NCBI GenBank assembly: GCA_022495005.1
Contig: JAGYXB010000509.1
Location: 62,001 to 126,000, forward strand
Length of the DNA stretch: 64,000 bases
From: Rhyacophila brunnea
Taxonomy: Eukaryota; Arthropoda; Insecta; Trichoptera; Rhyacophilidae
Direction: 5' to 3'
The notes beneath the pieces were generated by a model, which saw only the letters and a program-made list of their open reading frames with translations, was not told where the DNA came from and ran no database searches. Every line of letters starts with the position of its first letter. Positions within the stretch are counted from its first letter, which is position 1. This document shows, piece by piece, positions 1 through 11,800 of the stretch. The translations under genes were made by a program, and so were the position numbers.

Positions 1-1897
1 GAGGAGAAATTAAATGAAACCACGTCTGTCTCGCGCGTAACTTGGTATTCTCTTATATTTTACATTTTCTTTAAACGTTTACATATTTTGTTTTAACAAT
101 AAGTTTCGCAGGTCCGTACATATTGGAAAGGGACGCTCACTACTTTCTTTTTCTTTTTCAAACTTCGCGTACCCACGCCGTCCAACCAAAAGGACTCTCG
201 TGATTGGCCAAATTTTATCGCGTGATGTTTTTGATTTGACGAATCACGAGGACCACCCCGGCGCAGGCGCGTGGAAATTTGAACGTTGCCGGCAAGCGCG
301 GCAAAATTTATTATATATGAATAAGTACTTATATTTAATCTTAAAATTATCTCTTTCATCCATCATCATTTATACTTTAAAATCTATCTTATTTACACCT
401 CCACCCAGTAAGTGATTTTCACGCACCGGACGAAGGCCTTTACTCATGAATAAAAAAAAATAAAATTACGTAGTTGAGCAAGGAATCAGATTAGATGTTT
501 TATGAAGCCGTTTCTAGAGGTCAGGGTTACGTTTCGACTTATGACTACTAAATGATTATTTTATACCGGGAGAAGCCCGCCTGTAACAGGGGTGTATCAC
601 TGACTTACGTTCATTTTGATGTCTTCATTAAAAAATGTAGATTTCAGGAAGTTTTTCAATTTTTTTACGATATGTTGTATTTACTACCTATTTTGGTAAT
701 GGTGCCGCAGATTATTTACCCAATATTCACAAGATATTTCATAAATGTAATAGTATTACCATGTTCAATCCTAAGCGGATCATATGGGCACCACATAGTG
801 CTTAGCTTTAATTTTAGTGCAAAAAAATAAGATTTAAGAAACCATAACATAATTTGCACTTGTCACCGGTGGATCCCGATTCAATTTGTGACTAATGTAT
901 AGCCCTAACAAATTCCATACTCAAACATAATGTGACCTTGCTTATAATGGCATGAACACATTACTATTATTTCATGTGCTCTCTCACTGAAGTGCATCAC
1001 TATCTATATCTCAACATTTCCATCTCAGTGTGACAGTATGGAACGTGACGCTAATGTGTTTGGTCCATAGACATGTCATAGACTCAAGTAGTGCCGAGCG
1101 AGAGAAAACGATAGTAACTTTGGAAGGAATTGGTGCAGCTTTGACTATAAATAAGGCAGCAGCGGAGGCAAAAAGAAAGAACAAGAAACTTTTGAAAAAT
1201 TGTTCATACATATTAAATTCATAGTGATTAGATTAGGACACATAAAATGCAAGTCACACCGATATGTGCCCACATCTGCCGACAGGTCATTTTTTATTCT
1301 AATTATTATTCGCTGTTTTCATTTTTTCTGTTGAATGCAAATGCCATGTGCCAAATGCCAATCAATTTTAATAAAAAAATTATAATTTAAGCATCAGGCC
1401 ATCATAATTCTTTACTATGTTCCGTAGGTAGAAATATAGATATTATAAAAGAATGCAAATTTGTGACTGCATCTTTCTGTTTGTTTGTTTAATTAAAGAA
1501 AGGTAGATTTCCAGGGGGTGTTAAGTATGTTTTTTCCACAAAAAGGGGGCAGTGGACCAAATTAGTATAGTAGTGAAATCAACAAGTTGTAACACGTAAG
1601 TGCTTTGCACAATACGACATCGTCTCGTCTGCGACACTTGTCATAAATCAAACCTCGTAGAAGTGACAGTGACGCGCATCGCCTTTCAAAACGTCAACAA
1701 AAATTCAAAGTAGTAGGAATAGGAAATAAGTGACTTGCAAGTTTGACGGTTGGATTAGAAACAGCCGACTCGTAGCATCTGCGCACGTGTAACTGCAACA
1801 CCAAGGACATGCGGTCCGTGTCAAGTGAAATTTGTTGCTCGCGACACTAGCGGTTTTTGCAAACTAAAATGTCACATTCGACATGTGTGTGGAGGTA
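1..1897. other. Upstream region without a recognised gene
   Basis: Open frames here (552-830, 1030-1224, and minus 93-359) show no family resemblance. A second CpG-rich stretch lies at about 1610-1890. I looked for the missing PRC1 N-terminal exon here and did not find it. Confidence 0.5.
150..310. promoter_or_regulatory. CpG-rich promoter-like patch
   Basis: A GC- and CpG-rich island in AT-rich sequence. It holds an inverted CCAAT box (gattggcc, near 200), an NRF1-like gcgcaggcgcg near 261, and TTTGAA near 278. Inverted copies of ctcgtgatt/aatcacgag lie about 40 bp apart. CCAAT plus TTTGAA (CHR) is the arrangement of vertebrate G2/M promoters, which would suit PRC1, but the missing first coding exon means the link is not shown. 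Confidence 0.25.
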
Positions 1898-2366
1898 CAG
1901 TGAAACCCCGATTCTACGGTTTTCAAGGGACCCTAAAGAAAAAACGATAAATGCGGGATAGGTATATAAAAACATTTTTTTTTTTTTAAAAAAAACTTAT
2001 TTTTCTTCTGGATTTTTTTGATGTCTTAAATTATTTTCAGTTTCTCAGCTAGGGTTCTAGTTTTCTTCATGGAGGGCATTTTAGTTGCGACTTATAAAAA
2101 TTCATGATACGAGATGCATCTGTATGTATCATAAAAAATTCTATGAAAGCGAAATGAAAAATATTTAACAAAAACGGTCAATCGGGATAATATTTGTGAC
2201 GGGACCATGATATTTAGACGATAGATCGAGGAAAACGATAAATCGGGGAACGGTTAATGCGGGACTATTTAATATTGTTCTTATGGGTGTTTGGAGGGAC
2301 TTTCAAAAATGAACGATCTGTGCGGGAAAACGATTTATGCGAGAACGGTAGATCGGGGTTCCACTG
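1898..2366. mobile_element. TA-flanked Tc1/mariner (Tigger/pogo-like) MITE
   Basis: Terminal inverted repeats CAGTGAAACCCCGATT at the left and aatcggggttccactg-type at the right, flanked by TA at 1896-1897 and 2367-2368. 469 bp, no transposase. The interior repeats acgataaatgcggga-type phrases near both ends, so the inverted repeats are long and degenerate. Confidence 0.75.
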
Positions 2367-2779
2367 TACATTAGGTTACACATATTTTGTAAATACCACC
2401 AATATTACATTGACATATTCGGCGTGTTGCAGTAGAGACGAGTTTAGATATGCGACCCGGCGTAGGTATACAGACTATTTTACAAATTTTTTTTAAATTA
2501 TAATATTTATATTAGAAAATCTGCCGTATTCACTACTTTTCATGTTGTCTTGGACGTTGTTTTGAGTTTACAGATCTAGTAATCTTTTTGCTAAACTTGT
2601 GAGATCTTTCTTTGGTGAGGATTGTGACAATTCAAATAACAACTTTACAGATATTTAGCTCGTTCCCACTCCATCAATCATATGCACAGAACAAAGACAA
2701 ATTATTTCTCATTATATTAACCCAGCCACTTTTCAGTATTATTCGTTTCATCTGTGTTTAATAATTTTATTTGTTATAG

Positions 2780-2897
2780 ATCTCAAAAAAGAAGCATCGG
2801 AATTGAGCCAGATTTTGTGTATGAACATTGAAATACACCAGCATCAGGAGCTCTCACTGAATCTAGTCAAAGAAAACCTGGAAAGGGATTTAGTAAG
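2780..2897 (+). CDS. PRC1: PRC1 exon 1 of those visible
   Basis: Acceptor ttgttatag, donor AAG/gtaagc. Encodes the stretch LKKEASELSQILCM and QELSLNLVKENLERDLV, part of the N-terminal coiled coil. It enters with two bases of a split codon and leaves with two, so it is internal: the start codon lies in an exon not seen here. Confidence 0.88.
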
Positions 2898-5800
2898 GTA
2901 AGCCAGACTCCAATTCAAACATTTACTGACCAACCTCAAAATTGCATATTCTATACTTATTGTGAATTGTAAAACGAATTGCCATACCAGACCATGTCTT
3001 TGAGTTTTGACTAGAGAATGATTTGAAATTGCAATTTTGTTCTATTGAATATATTTTTCACAATTGGGCACTGAGGCCGACATCAATGTGTCACTCCGCA
3101 GTCTGGAAGGCTACGTTTGGAAAAATATTGTATCAAATACATTAAGGCTATACCTCAGTTGAGGCATGGTCTAAAAAGATCGTGGCTAGGCGATGCGCGA
3201 ATTGCGGGTCGCGGGTGCAAATGACGCATGCCGAACGAAATATAATTTGTCATATAAATCCAACATGCGTCCATTTAATGTTCTATTGGTAACAATAATT
3301 GTATATTCATTGACATGTTTTCTTTTTCAAGTAAATCGGTAACGTTTTTAGTCATCTTTACACGATTTAAGAATTAATACCCCCGTCGCCATCACGAAAC
3401 AAATTGACGTATTCACACCTCGACGTTCGCTCTCCGAATGACAGCGAGTCTAAAATTTCGTCGCGCCTGTCGTTGAAAATTATTTGCCGTTTCACTGATG
3501 TATCGTCTTAAGTGCCTAGTGTTGGATTTGATAGCAGCTATTCGAATTCATCATCCAGTGAACTCAAAATAAATGATGCTAAAATTGTGATTAAAATCAA
3601 CCTGTTACAGCAGTGCAAAAAGTAATACCTACAAAGTATAATTTAATAAATAGAGTGATTATACAAGAATTGACTAGCCGCCGCCATATGCTAGATTCCG
3701 AATAGTTTTGATATACATCCATATTGACAGTAGCAGAGTGTGTTGAACATTGGTTTTACAATTATTCGTCATATTGTTGCTTTGAAATAGATATAACTCC
3801 ACCAATGATAGAAATGGCCATAAATGCACCACAATGTAAATTACCTTCGAGGTGGGTAACAAGAGAGAGCGAGAGGGGCCAAGCCAGACAATTAGAGCAA
3901 TGTAAATACTGTCAGTAATACCGACTGTAGACAATAATTTATATAATATACACATAAGCATGCTTATTTCTTACACTGGAAGAAATTGTTTTGTACTTTC
4001 TGTGGAGTCACTATGATGGTATGAGTGTTTTTACAAAATATGCCATTATTATGTATGTGTCATCATCAGCCGGGGGGGTCAATCCACTGCTGGATGAAGG
4101 CCTCCCCAAGCTTTCTCCAACTCTCTTGGTCCTGTGTCGTTCGCTGCCACGTATTTCCGCCGAACTTTACCAGTTCGTCAATCCAGCGGCTTTTAGGGCG
4201 ACCCTGTGGCCGTTTTGTGCCCTTTGGGTACCACTGGATGACGGCATTTGTCCAGCGGCCGTCCTTTCGGCGAGCAATGTGCCCTGCCCATCTCCATTTC
4301 AGCTGTTTGGCAACGCCTATTACATCGCGTACTCTTGTCTGCTTCCTAACCCATTCGTTTCTCTTACGGTCCTTTCGCGTGATGCCCAACATGCACCTGT
4401 CCATGCCTCGCTGTGTGACTCTTAGCCTTTGGAAATCTCTCGTGTTGAGGGTCCACGTCTCGCAGCCATACGTGAGCACGGGTAGCACACATTGGTTGAA
4501 CACCCTACGCTTAAGACATAATGGTAGGTCACTCTTGAAGATAATATTCAGATGTCCGAAAGCACTCCATCCCAGCACATCTAAATTCCCTTATTTGTAT
4601 ACGCAAATGTCGCTATAGGATCCATTTCTGCACCTCTCAATATTGATAATAATTTTTTCTCAAGGTAATCTCTTTTTAACATTTTCTGTCGTAAGCGGAG
4701 CATATGCGAAACCATAGAGTAGAGGTTATATTAATTTACTTACAAGGAATGGTTCTTACCCATTAACTCAACAGGGTTGTGTCCTTGCACTGGATTAAAC
4801 ACATATTGAAAAACAAAATGCATTTCATGCACTACCAATTATTAGGCCACAGTGGGTACGAGGCAGACAAATAAATGTAATAAATAAAGCAAACTAGATA
4901 TTGATATTCTACAGAAAGTCTCTATAGTTGTCCACGCCCACAACTTAAAACTAGAGCAAACTAAGTAATCTTGAGTTACACTGCATAGGAATTCAAAGTC
5001 CAATCATGTAAGTAATCATTATTTTTCAGATATCGTCATATTCTGCAGGCCCGTAAAGAACACATCATTCAGTTAAATGAAGTTCAAAAGCGACTTCATG
5101 ACTTTATGGGGCTTGTTCCAAAGGATATTCCAGAGTCACCACTCCCGTCTAATGAACAATTGGATGAATTGTCTCAGTATTTACGAAGGCAAGAAGAGGA
5201 GTATGAAAGGAGGGTGGTCATGTTTCAAACAAAACAGCATGACTTGAGAAACATCCTAAGTGAGTTGTCTTAAAAATTGGCATACAAAAGATTACTACCA
5301 GTCCCTTGCCACTCTTTTTGCGTCTTTTCAGGTGATGCTACCATGCCATTGCTCCACTTGGATGGTATTTAGGAATCTAGTTGGTTGGGAGAAAGACTGC
5401 ATGGGGCCAAGCGAGATCGAATGTTACAATTTTGTCTTAAAAGTCACCTTTCTTATCTTCGCATTACTGTCTTGTCTACAATTCTATTCCCTTAAAATCA
5501 ATGCAAAGGAAATTATTATTATGTCCAATAATAGCACATGTCCTGATTAGATGCTGTGATTGAGAATTCTTGTCTCAAGAAATACTGAAAAGATTTGATT
5601 GATGTTTCCTGAGATTTTATTTTTCAGGTATTTTGAGATTCTCATTTCTCAAGAAATTGATAATGGGATTCTTGAGCATCCGAGTTTTTTTACCAAGAAT
5701 ATATTCAATCCGCCAGTCCAGATTCTCGAATTGAATTTGGACTGTGAATTTTTTTGGAAGGAAAGCTACATATATAATAAAACAATCGTCTCGATTTTAA

Positions 5801-8800
5801 TTCTGGATGGAAAAAAAAGCAGAGAAATCACATGCAAGCAGGACTGGAGTCCTGATCTAGATCACCCTCTTATCAGTAATAGCAAGAACATTGAGAGTGA
5901 ACAGCTTTAAATAACTTAGGCGTTCATGTTATTAGTGGTGGCACTTTGTAAAGACATCTCGCTGGCTAATGGCTGAAACACCATTCAGTTCAATGTGGAA
6001 TATTTGGGCAGCCCATTTCTACTCAGTCAGAACCATATACTGCTAGTTCAGTGGTTGCATTCTAACTGCTATGCATCTTTTGAGACTCAGAGTGTAACTG
6101 TATGCTGAGCTTCGAAAACAGATGCTTACGGCAGATACTGCATGTGCCTTTATAATGAATGACTTTATCAATGGTGCACCGATAATTTATTATTATAAAC
6201 ATTTTGTAGGAGAATTAGAGGACACACCCCAAGATAGCTTTCAGCATTATGTTGTCAGTTCTTCTCCCGAAGCTTTTCGGGTGACCGATGCGAACATGAC
6301 CAAGTTGGATTCAGTCTACGAAGGTTTATGTAGCCGATTAGAAGAGAGGAAAACAGAGGTATGTTATAATATTCTTATTTTTATACTGCATATAATATTT
6401 AAAATTAACACATTCGCGGACACATGTTAGCTAATGCATGTTAGGCTCTCCTCCCACGGAGCAACTGATGTCCGACGGAACTGAAACTAAAATTCCAACC
6501 AGTATCTAGCTAATGTGTTTCAATGGTGGCGCGCTGACGGCGAGACTGGAATCTCTCAGTTTCAAAACGGTCGCGAAGAGACGCGACATGCCAGTCGCGC
6601 GGTCTCTCAAGTTTCCGGTCACTGTTAAACAGTGATACCAACATCATTAGATTCGGTGAAAAATTATATTTTCTTACCATAATTGGTAGCACTGCGTAAA
6701 ACAAGTAACTTAACTCGCGTAACTTGACTCGCTCTAAGACATTATTTATTAAATATTAATCGCAAAATTGAAATAACCTAATTGTATTCGAGTAAACGCA
6801 GCAGTGTGCGTGTTGTTAGTTTTTGTACAAAACAGCTGATGGTCCAGTTTGACGGTTTGAGGTTATGTGATTATTATTTCAAGTGAGTTTCAGTAGCGCC
6901 GTGTGCGAAGCATCACATTGGCCAGTTGATGAGTTCCTTCACAAACCAGTTCCGTCAGATTTCAGTTGCGCCGTGGGAGGAGGGCCTTAGTGATATGACA
7001 CGTCATACTAAAATTTTAATTTTTAAAATTTTCGATTTAGATATTATATAGAAATGAGTTAAGTCTTAAGATACGACACTATCTAATGGAAATTAATATG
7101 TTTGCATCATGACACAAGTAGATAGGGAACATAGTGTTTTAATCCAAAATACGACTTCTATACAGGTCATGTCGTATTACGTTGTACAGTACAGGACGTC
7201 TATAGACGTTCTGTCATATCACACTTAAAAAATGACGTCTATAGACATTGTGTCCGCGAATGTGTCTATAATATAAAAAGATTAAATAAAATCTGCAACT
7301 TTCAATTTTCTTCTACTTCCTGTATACCCAGACACTTGAAATTCGGTACACGGATGCTAATATGGTGACTTCTATTCAAATTTGGGAGCAGTCCAGCAGC
7401 CCTATGTTCTAACTAGTGATATCAAGTCACCCGACGACATGACGTAATTGTGACGTCAGCCAATACACGCTCGAGGCAAGCCGCCCAACACATACTGCTC
7501 ACCATAGATATTATTACGCTGAAACACCTTTTTGTGTATGGGGACAATGAATAACGCCAGCATTTGACTAGCGTTATTTTCTCGAATGCTATTATCACTC
7601 CGGTAGTACTGTCACCTCCGAAAGGGGGGGGGGTGTAGGTAAATGCGCTGGACCCCCCTGATGATGAATGTCACGGTGATATCGTCTGCTTCTTTTTTCG
7701 GGAACATGTTTATGTTGATTGACAACGCGGAAGTACAGGCGAAAACAGGGCGTTTATTTGTTCGGAATACAGTTACAGTAAAATACAGCGTACAAAGTAT
7801 TTAACAAAAAATATTTTTTTTAAAAAATAAATAAATTTAAAATGGCGGCGGACGCCGACGGCCGCGACCGGCGTCCTGAGAGACCAAAACCCGAATGGGG
7901 ATGAATAATCCCTTTTTGGAGAGCAGGTCAACTCTAGGCAAGAATAAAATAAAACAAATTCTGTCACTCAAAAATGACAAAAACACTCTGCATATTATGT
8001 ACCTGGCTTATTTCTGAGAATTTCGCTCACTACAGAAATAGTCAGCTAGACCTTTTTTAGGTACCTGCTTTGAAAAGGCTGTATTTCTTTGCTAGGTAGG
8101 TACATATTTTGAATTATTTGAACTAGGTACAAATACATATTTTTTTAAAGTAGGTAATCTCAAATCAGATATTCTAGGTGCTAGGTACATTGTATGGCTG
8201 GGAACTTTGCTTTCAATATTTATGTAGGTAAGTGTACGAATTTAATACCTATTGGTCAAAATTGGATGAAGGCTAATGTAGGTAATAATATTAAAAAATG
8301 ATATGCAGTCGATCTGTTCATGTTTGCATGAATCAGCCCAATCATGATTCAGGCCTCATGGCCTTGGATCCTCTGAGGATGCCATGGTTTAGACGGTATC
8401 AAGCGACCTCTCTGGGAAAGGCCCTGAACCGTAATTGGGCCGATTAAGATCGACCACGATACAAAGTTTTTAGCGTGTGTAACTGGACAATGCGGCGGCT
8501 TGATATGTGGGTGGTTGCATCTCCTGCGTTAAAGGATCGAAGCCCCTCCGAACCGTCGGTGGCCGGTCAAACTGGGAATACAGCACTTTGACGCCTCGCG
8601 GTCAGTGACTCCACAGTTTTCCGGACCTACCGTAAGGATGCTGAGAGAGGAGGGCGTCGCGCCCAGCCTGTCTTAACGCCGGTCCGAAGATCGAACGACA
8701 CTTCACCCAGATGCATACCACGCGACCACTTTTTGATTGCTTGCTTGCCATGCCTCCAGTTACACACACTGACAGGCAATTTTACATGAAAAAAACTATG

Positions 8801-11800
8801 CTAACACGTAATTACACAGGCTAAAGTTTTTTTTTACACAGGCTTAGGTTACTAGGTATAAACTGACGCTAAAATGTTGTATATTTAAACTGACTTTACA
8901 CCACATTCAAACACAAACACTATTTGAAACTACCTAACCTATGACGCTATGCTACGGCTGGTTGAGGATGCTGCTAGGCTGCTCGCTTTGCTGCTGGAGG
9001 CTGCTTTTCTCTGCTGAAGAAGGCTGCTTGGCTCTTCCGAAGTGTGGTAGATGACGCGCCGGTGGCGTCGACTACTCACTTTGGTGTCCCGTGTCTGGGC
9101 CAGGGCTGATTCCAAGGCTCGCAGACAGTTGGAGCCAGGAACTTCCTCGACGTATCCGTCCGTGGGCCAGGGTCGACTGATGATACAGCTGGTCGGGGAA
9201 ACATCGAGAGTCCTTGGTTTTGAAATGGTCTGGCGTGCTGTTATTCGGCAGCATCCTCGTGCGTGATTACCGATGATGCGCGATGAGTCGGCCGGCGATA
9301 GTTTCCTAACTGCGGCGGATCCATGACAGGCGGCATCTTGAAGGCTTGATGATTCTGCTTGCTTGCAAGTTGAGCGCCACCAGAGGTCGAGCCTCTGGAC
9401 GCTGTACTGTTTCACACAATTCCACACGCTACTCTCTCTTCCGGTTGTCAATCAATCGCTTCTCAGGGCTTGGATTCGGGCGAAAAAAATTCCGCCTACC
9501 TCCTAATCGTAGACGATCACGATCAGAAGGCGTATGCCCCACGTTGGGCGCCAACTTAGCACCGGCCTTCCGCGTGTAAAGCGGAGATAGCAGGCCGTGA
9601 TAACGTCAAGGTCAAAGCGGGGGTGGGAGACAGAAACGCACGGGGTATTTGGTGTTATGGCTGGTTTATTTTAAGTCGTTACATGTTATTGTCATGGCGG
9701 TCGGTCGGTAATTGGCGGGCTGCAAGCGTGGCTTCTTTGCGTCCTAGCTGCTGATGCTTGGCATCCGAGGCGATGCTCGCTGTCCGGCGGCCAATCGAAG
9801 AAGAAGCTTTTCGCGCGTGTTCAACCGTCAGATTCGGCGTCATCCCGCTCTCGGTCGCGAACCTCCCTGTTTTACCGACAAATTGACCGTGGCGGCGCTA
9901 TCGGTAGGCCGCGTCTGTTTTGGCGGGATTCTGACGAATTTGGATTTTTGATTTCGAGGCGGGCTCCGCTCGGCCGAGAACCGCGATGAGTGGACGTAGG
10001 CTGTGGTGTTCTGGGAAAGTTTATGGTTCGGTCCGCCCTTTGAGGTAATCTCCTGTGGGAGACTTTCATCTGGTATCAAACGACCTCTCCGGGAAACGAC
10101 CGAACCGTCGTCTTTTCCATCAGCCTACCGTCGCTTGTCCTTGGGGGCCAGTTCACCTCTGTGCGGCTTCGACGCGTTCGATGGTCTTGGCGTGCTTGAG
10201 GTTCCTTCTTGTCATAACTGCTGAGGTTTCCACTTCCACATGGTGGTTCCCTCGGATCGGCCAGCTCGTCGCATCCTTGGGCCGTCGAAGAGTGAGGTGG
10301 GACCTGTTGCGCCTGCTAGTCACCGCCGTTGTGTGACTAGAGACCAGGGCACCAATCTCAGCTTCCTCATGAGGTTTTCACGGATGCACCAGGCGTCGTG
10401 CCGGGACACTCCGTGATAGCGCCAGCTCCAAGAATGGACGTCTGGTGATGGGGTTTGGCGTTGGAAGTGGGACCTTGAGTTCTGAGTGTCACCTTCTCGC
10501 ACGTCCAAGGAGTCGAAGCAGTTTGGCCATAGGTGTCGTGGTTTGCTTCGTGTTGATAGGTCAGGCGAGTGTGATGTATCCTTCCGTGGGCCAGGGTCGA
10601 CGGATGATGCAGCTGGTCGGAGGAGCATCGCTGTGATGTTTGAGGTGTGATGTCGAGACGCCGGTGGTTGCGGCATCGGATGTATCCTTCCGGAGGCCAG
10701 GGTCGACGGTCGATGCAGCTGGTCGGAGGAACGTTTCTGTGCTGTTGATGTTTGAGGTGTGATGTCGAGACGCCGGTGGTCGCGGCATCGAATGTATCCT
10801 TCCGGAGGCCAGGGTCGACGGTTGATGCAGCTGGTCGGAGAAACGTTGCTGTGCTATTGATGTGTGAGGTGTGATGTCGAGACGCCGGTGGTCGCGGCAT
10901 CGGATGTATCCTTCCGGAGGCCAGGGTCGACGGTTGATGCAGCTGTCGGAGGAACATTGCTGTGCTGTTGATGCGGTGTGAGGAGACGCAGGTGGTCGCG
11001 GCATCGGATGTATCCTTCCGGAGGCCAGGGTCGACGGTTGATGCAGCTGGTCGGAGGAACGTCGCTGTGCTGTTGATGTTTGAGGTGTGATGTCGAGACG
11101 CCGGTGGTCGCGGCATCGGATGTATCCTTCCGGAGGCCAGGGTCGACGGTTGATGCAGCTGGTCGGAGGAACATCGCTGTGCTGTTGGTGTGTGAGGTGT
11201 GATGTCGAGACGCCGGTGGTCGCGGCATCGGATGTATCCTTCCGGAGGCCAGGGTCGACGGTTGATGCAGCTGGTCGGAGGAACATTGCTGTGCTGTTGA
11301 TGTGTGAGATGTGATGTCGAGACGCAGGTGGTCGCGGCATCGGATGTATCCTTCCGGAGGCCAGGGTCGACGGTTGATGCAGCTGGTCGGAGGAACGTTG
11401 CTGTGCTGTTGATGTTTGAGGTGTGATGTCGAGACGCCGGTGGTCGCGGCATCGGATGTATCCTTCCGGAGGCCAGGGTCGACGGTTGATGCAGCTGGTC
11501 GGAGGAACATCGCTGTGCTGTTGGTGTGTGAGGTGTGATGTCGAGACGCCGGTGGTCGCGGCATCGGATGTATCCTTCCGGAGGCCAGGGTCGACGGTTG
11601 ATGCAGCTGGTCGGAGGAACATTGCTGTGCTGTTGATCGATGGCGGCGTCACGTCTTGGGATGGAGCCGATGTCGATGATGCTGTTGTCGGGCGCCACTG
11701 GGGTGCTGATGTCCAGTGTTCGGGACCACGCGGCTTTTGCGCGGCCCCCAGCATTGTCTTGCTATGCTGGCTGTCGGGCGTCACTGGGGTGCTGATGTCC

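Larger units (their letters stand above)
2898..5029 (+). other. PRC1 intron 1
   Basis: Holds a TTAA-flanked element (3146-3507) and an RTE-type LINE tail (4066-4580). The remainder (2898-3145, 3512-4050, 4580-5029) has no recognisable feature. Confidence 0.6.

Noticed and set aside
691..720. End of the GTGCCGC element (ggtaatggtgccgcaga)
   Set aside because: Resembles one end of 33338-33631 but no partner end or duplication was found.
1030..1224. Open frame ending in a Lys-rich helix as the missing PRC1 exon
   Set aside because: Residues do not align with PRC1 N-termini and there is no donor in the required phase.
3991..4618. Long + strand ORFs over the LINE tail
   Set aside because: Antisense shadows of the reverse-transcriptase fragment on the minus strand.
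7618..7629. G-runs as G-quadruplex or regulatory motif
   Set aside because: Single homopolymer tracts within LTRs; length differs between copies as expected of slippage.
8939..9451. 170-codon minus-strand ORF inside the LTR element
   Set aside because: Low-complexity Ser/Ala/Arg composition, other frames also open, no gag or pol motif; composition effect.
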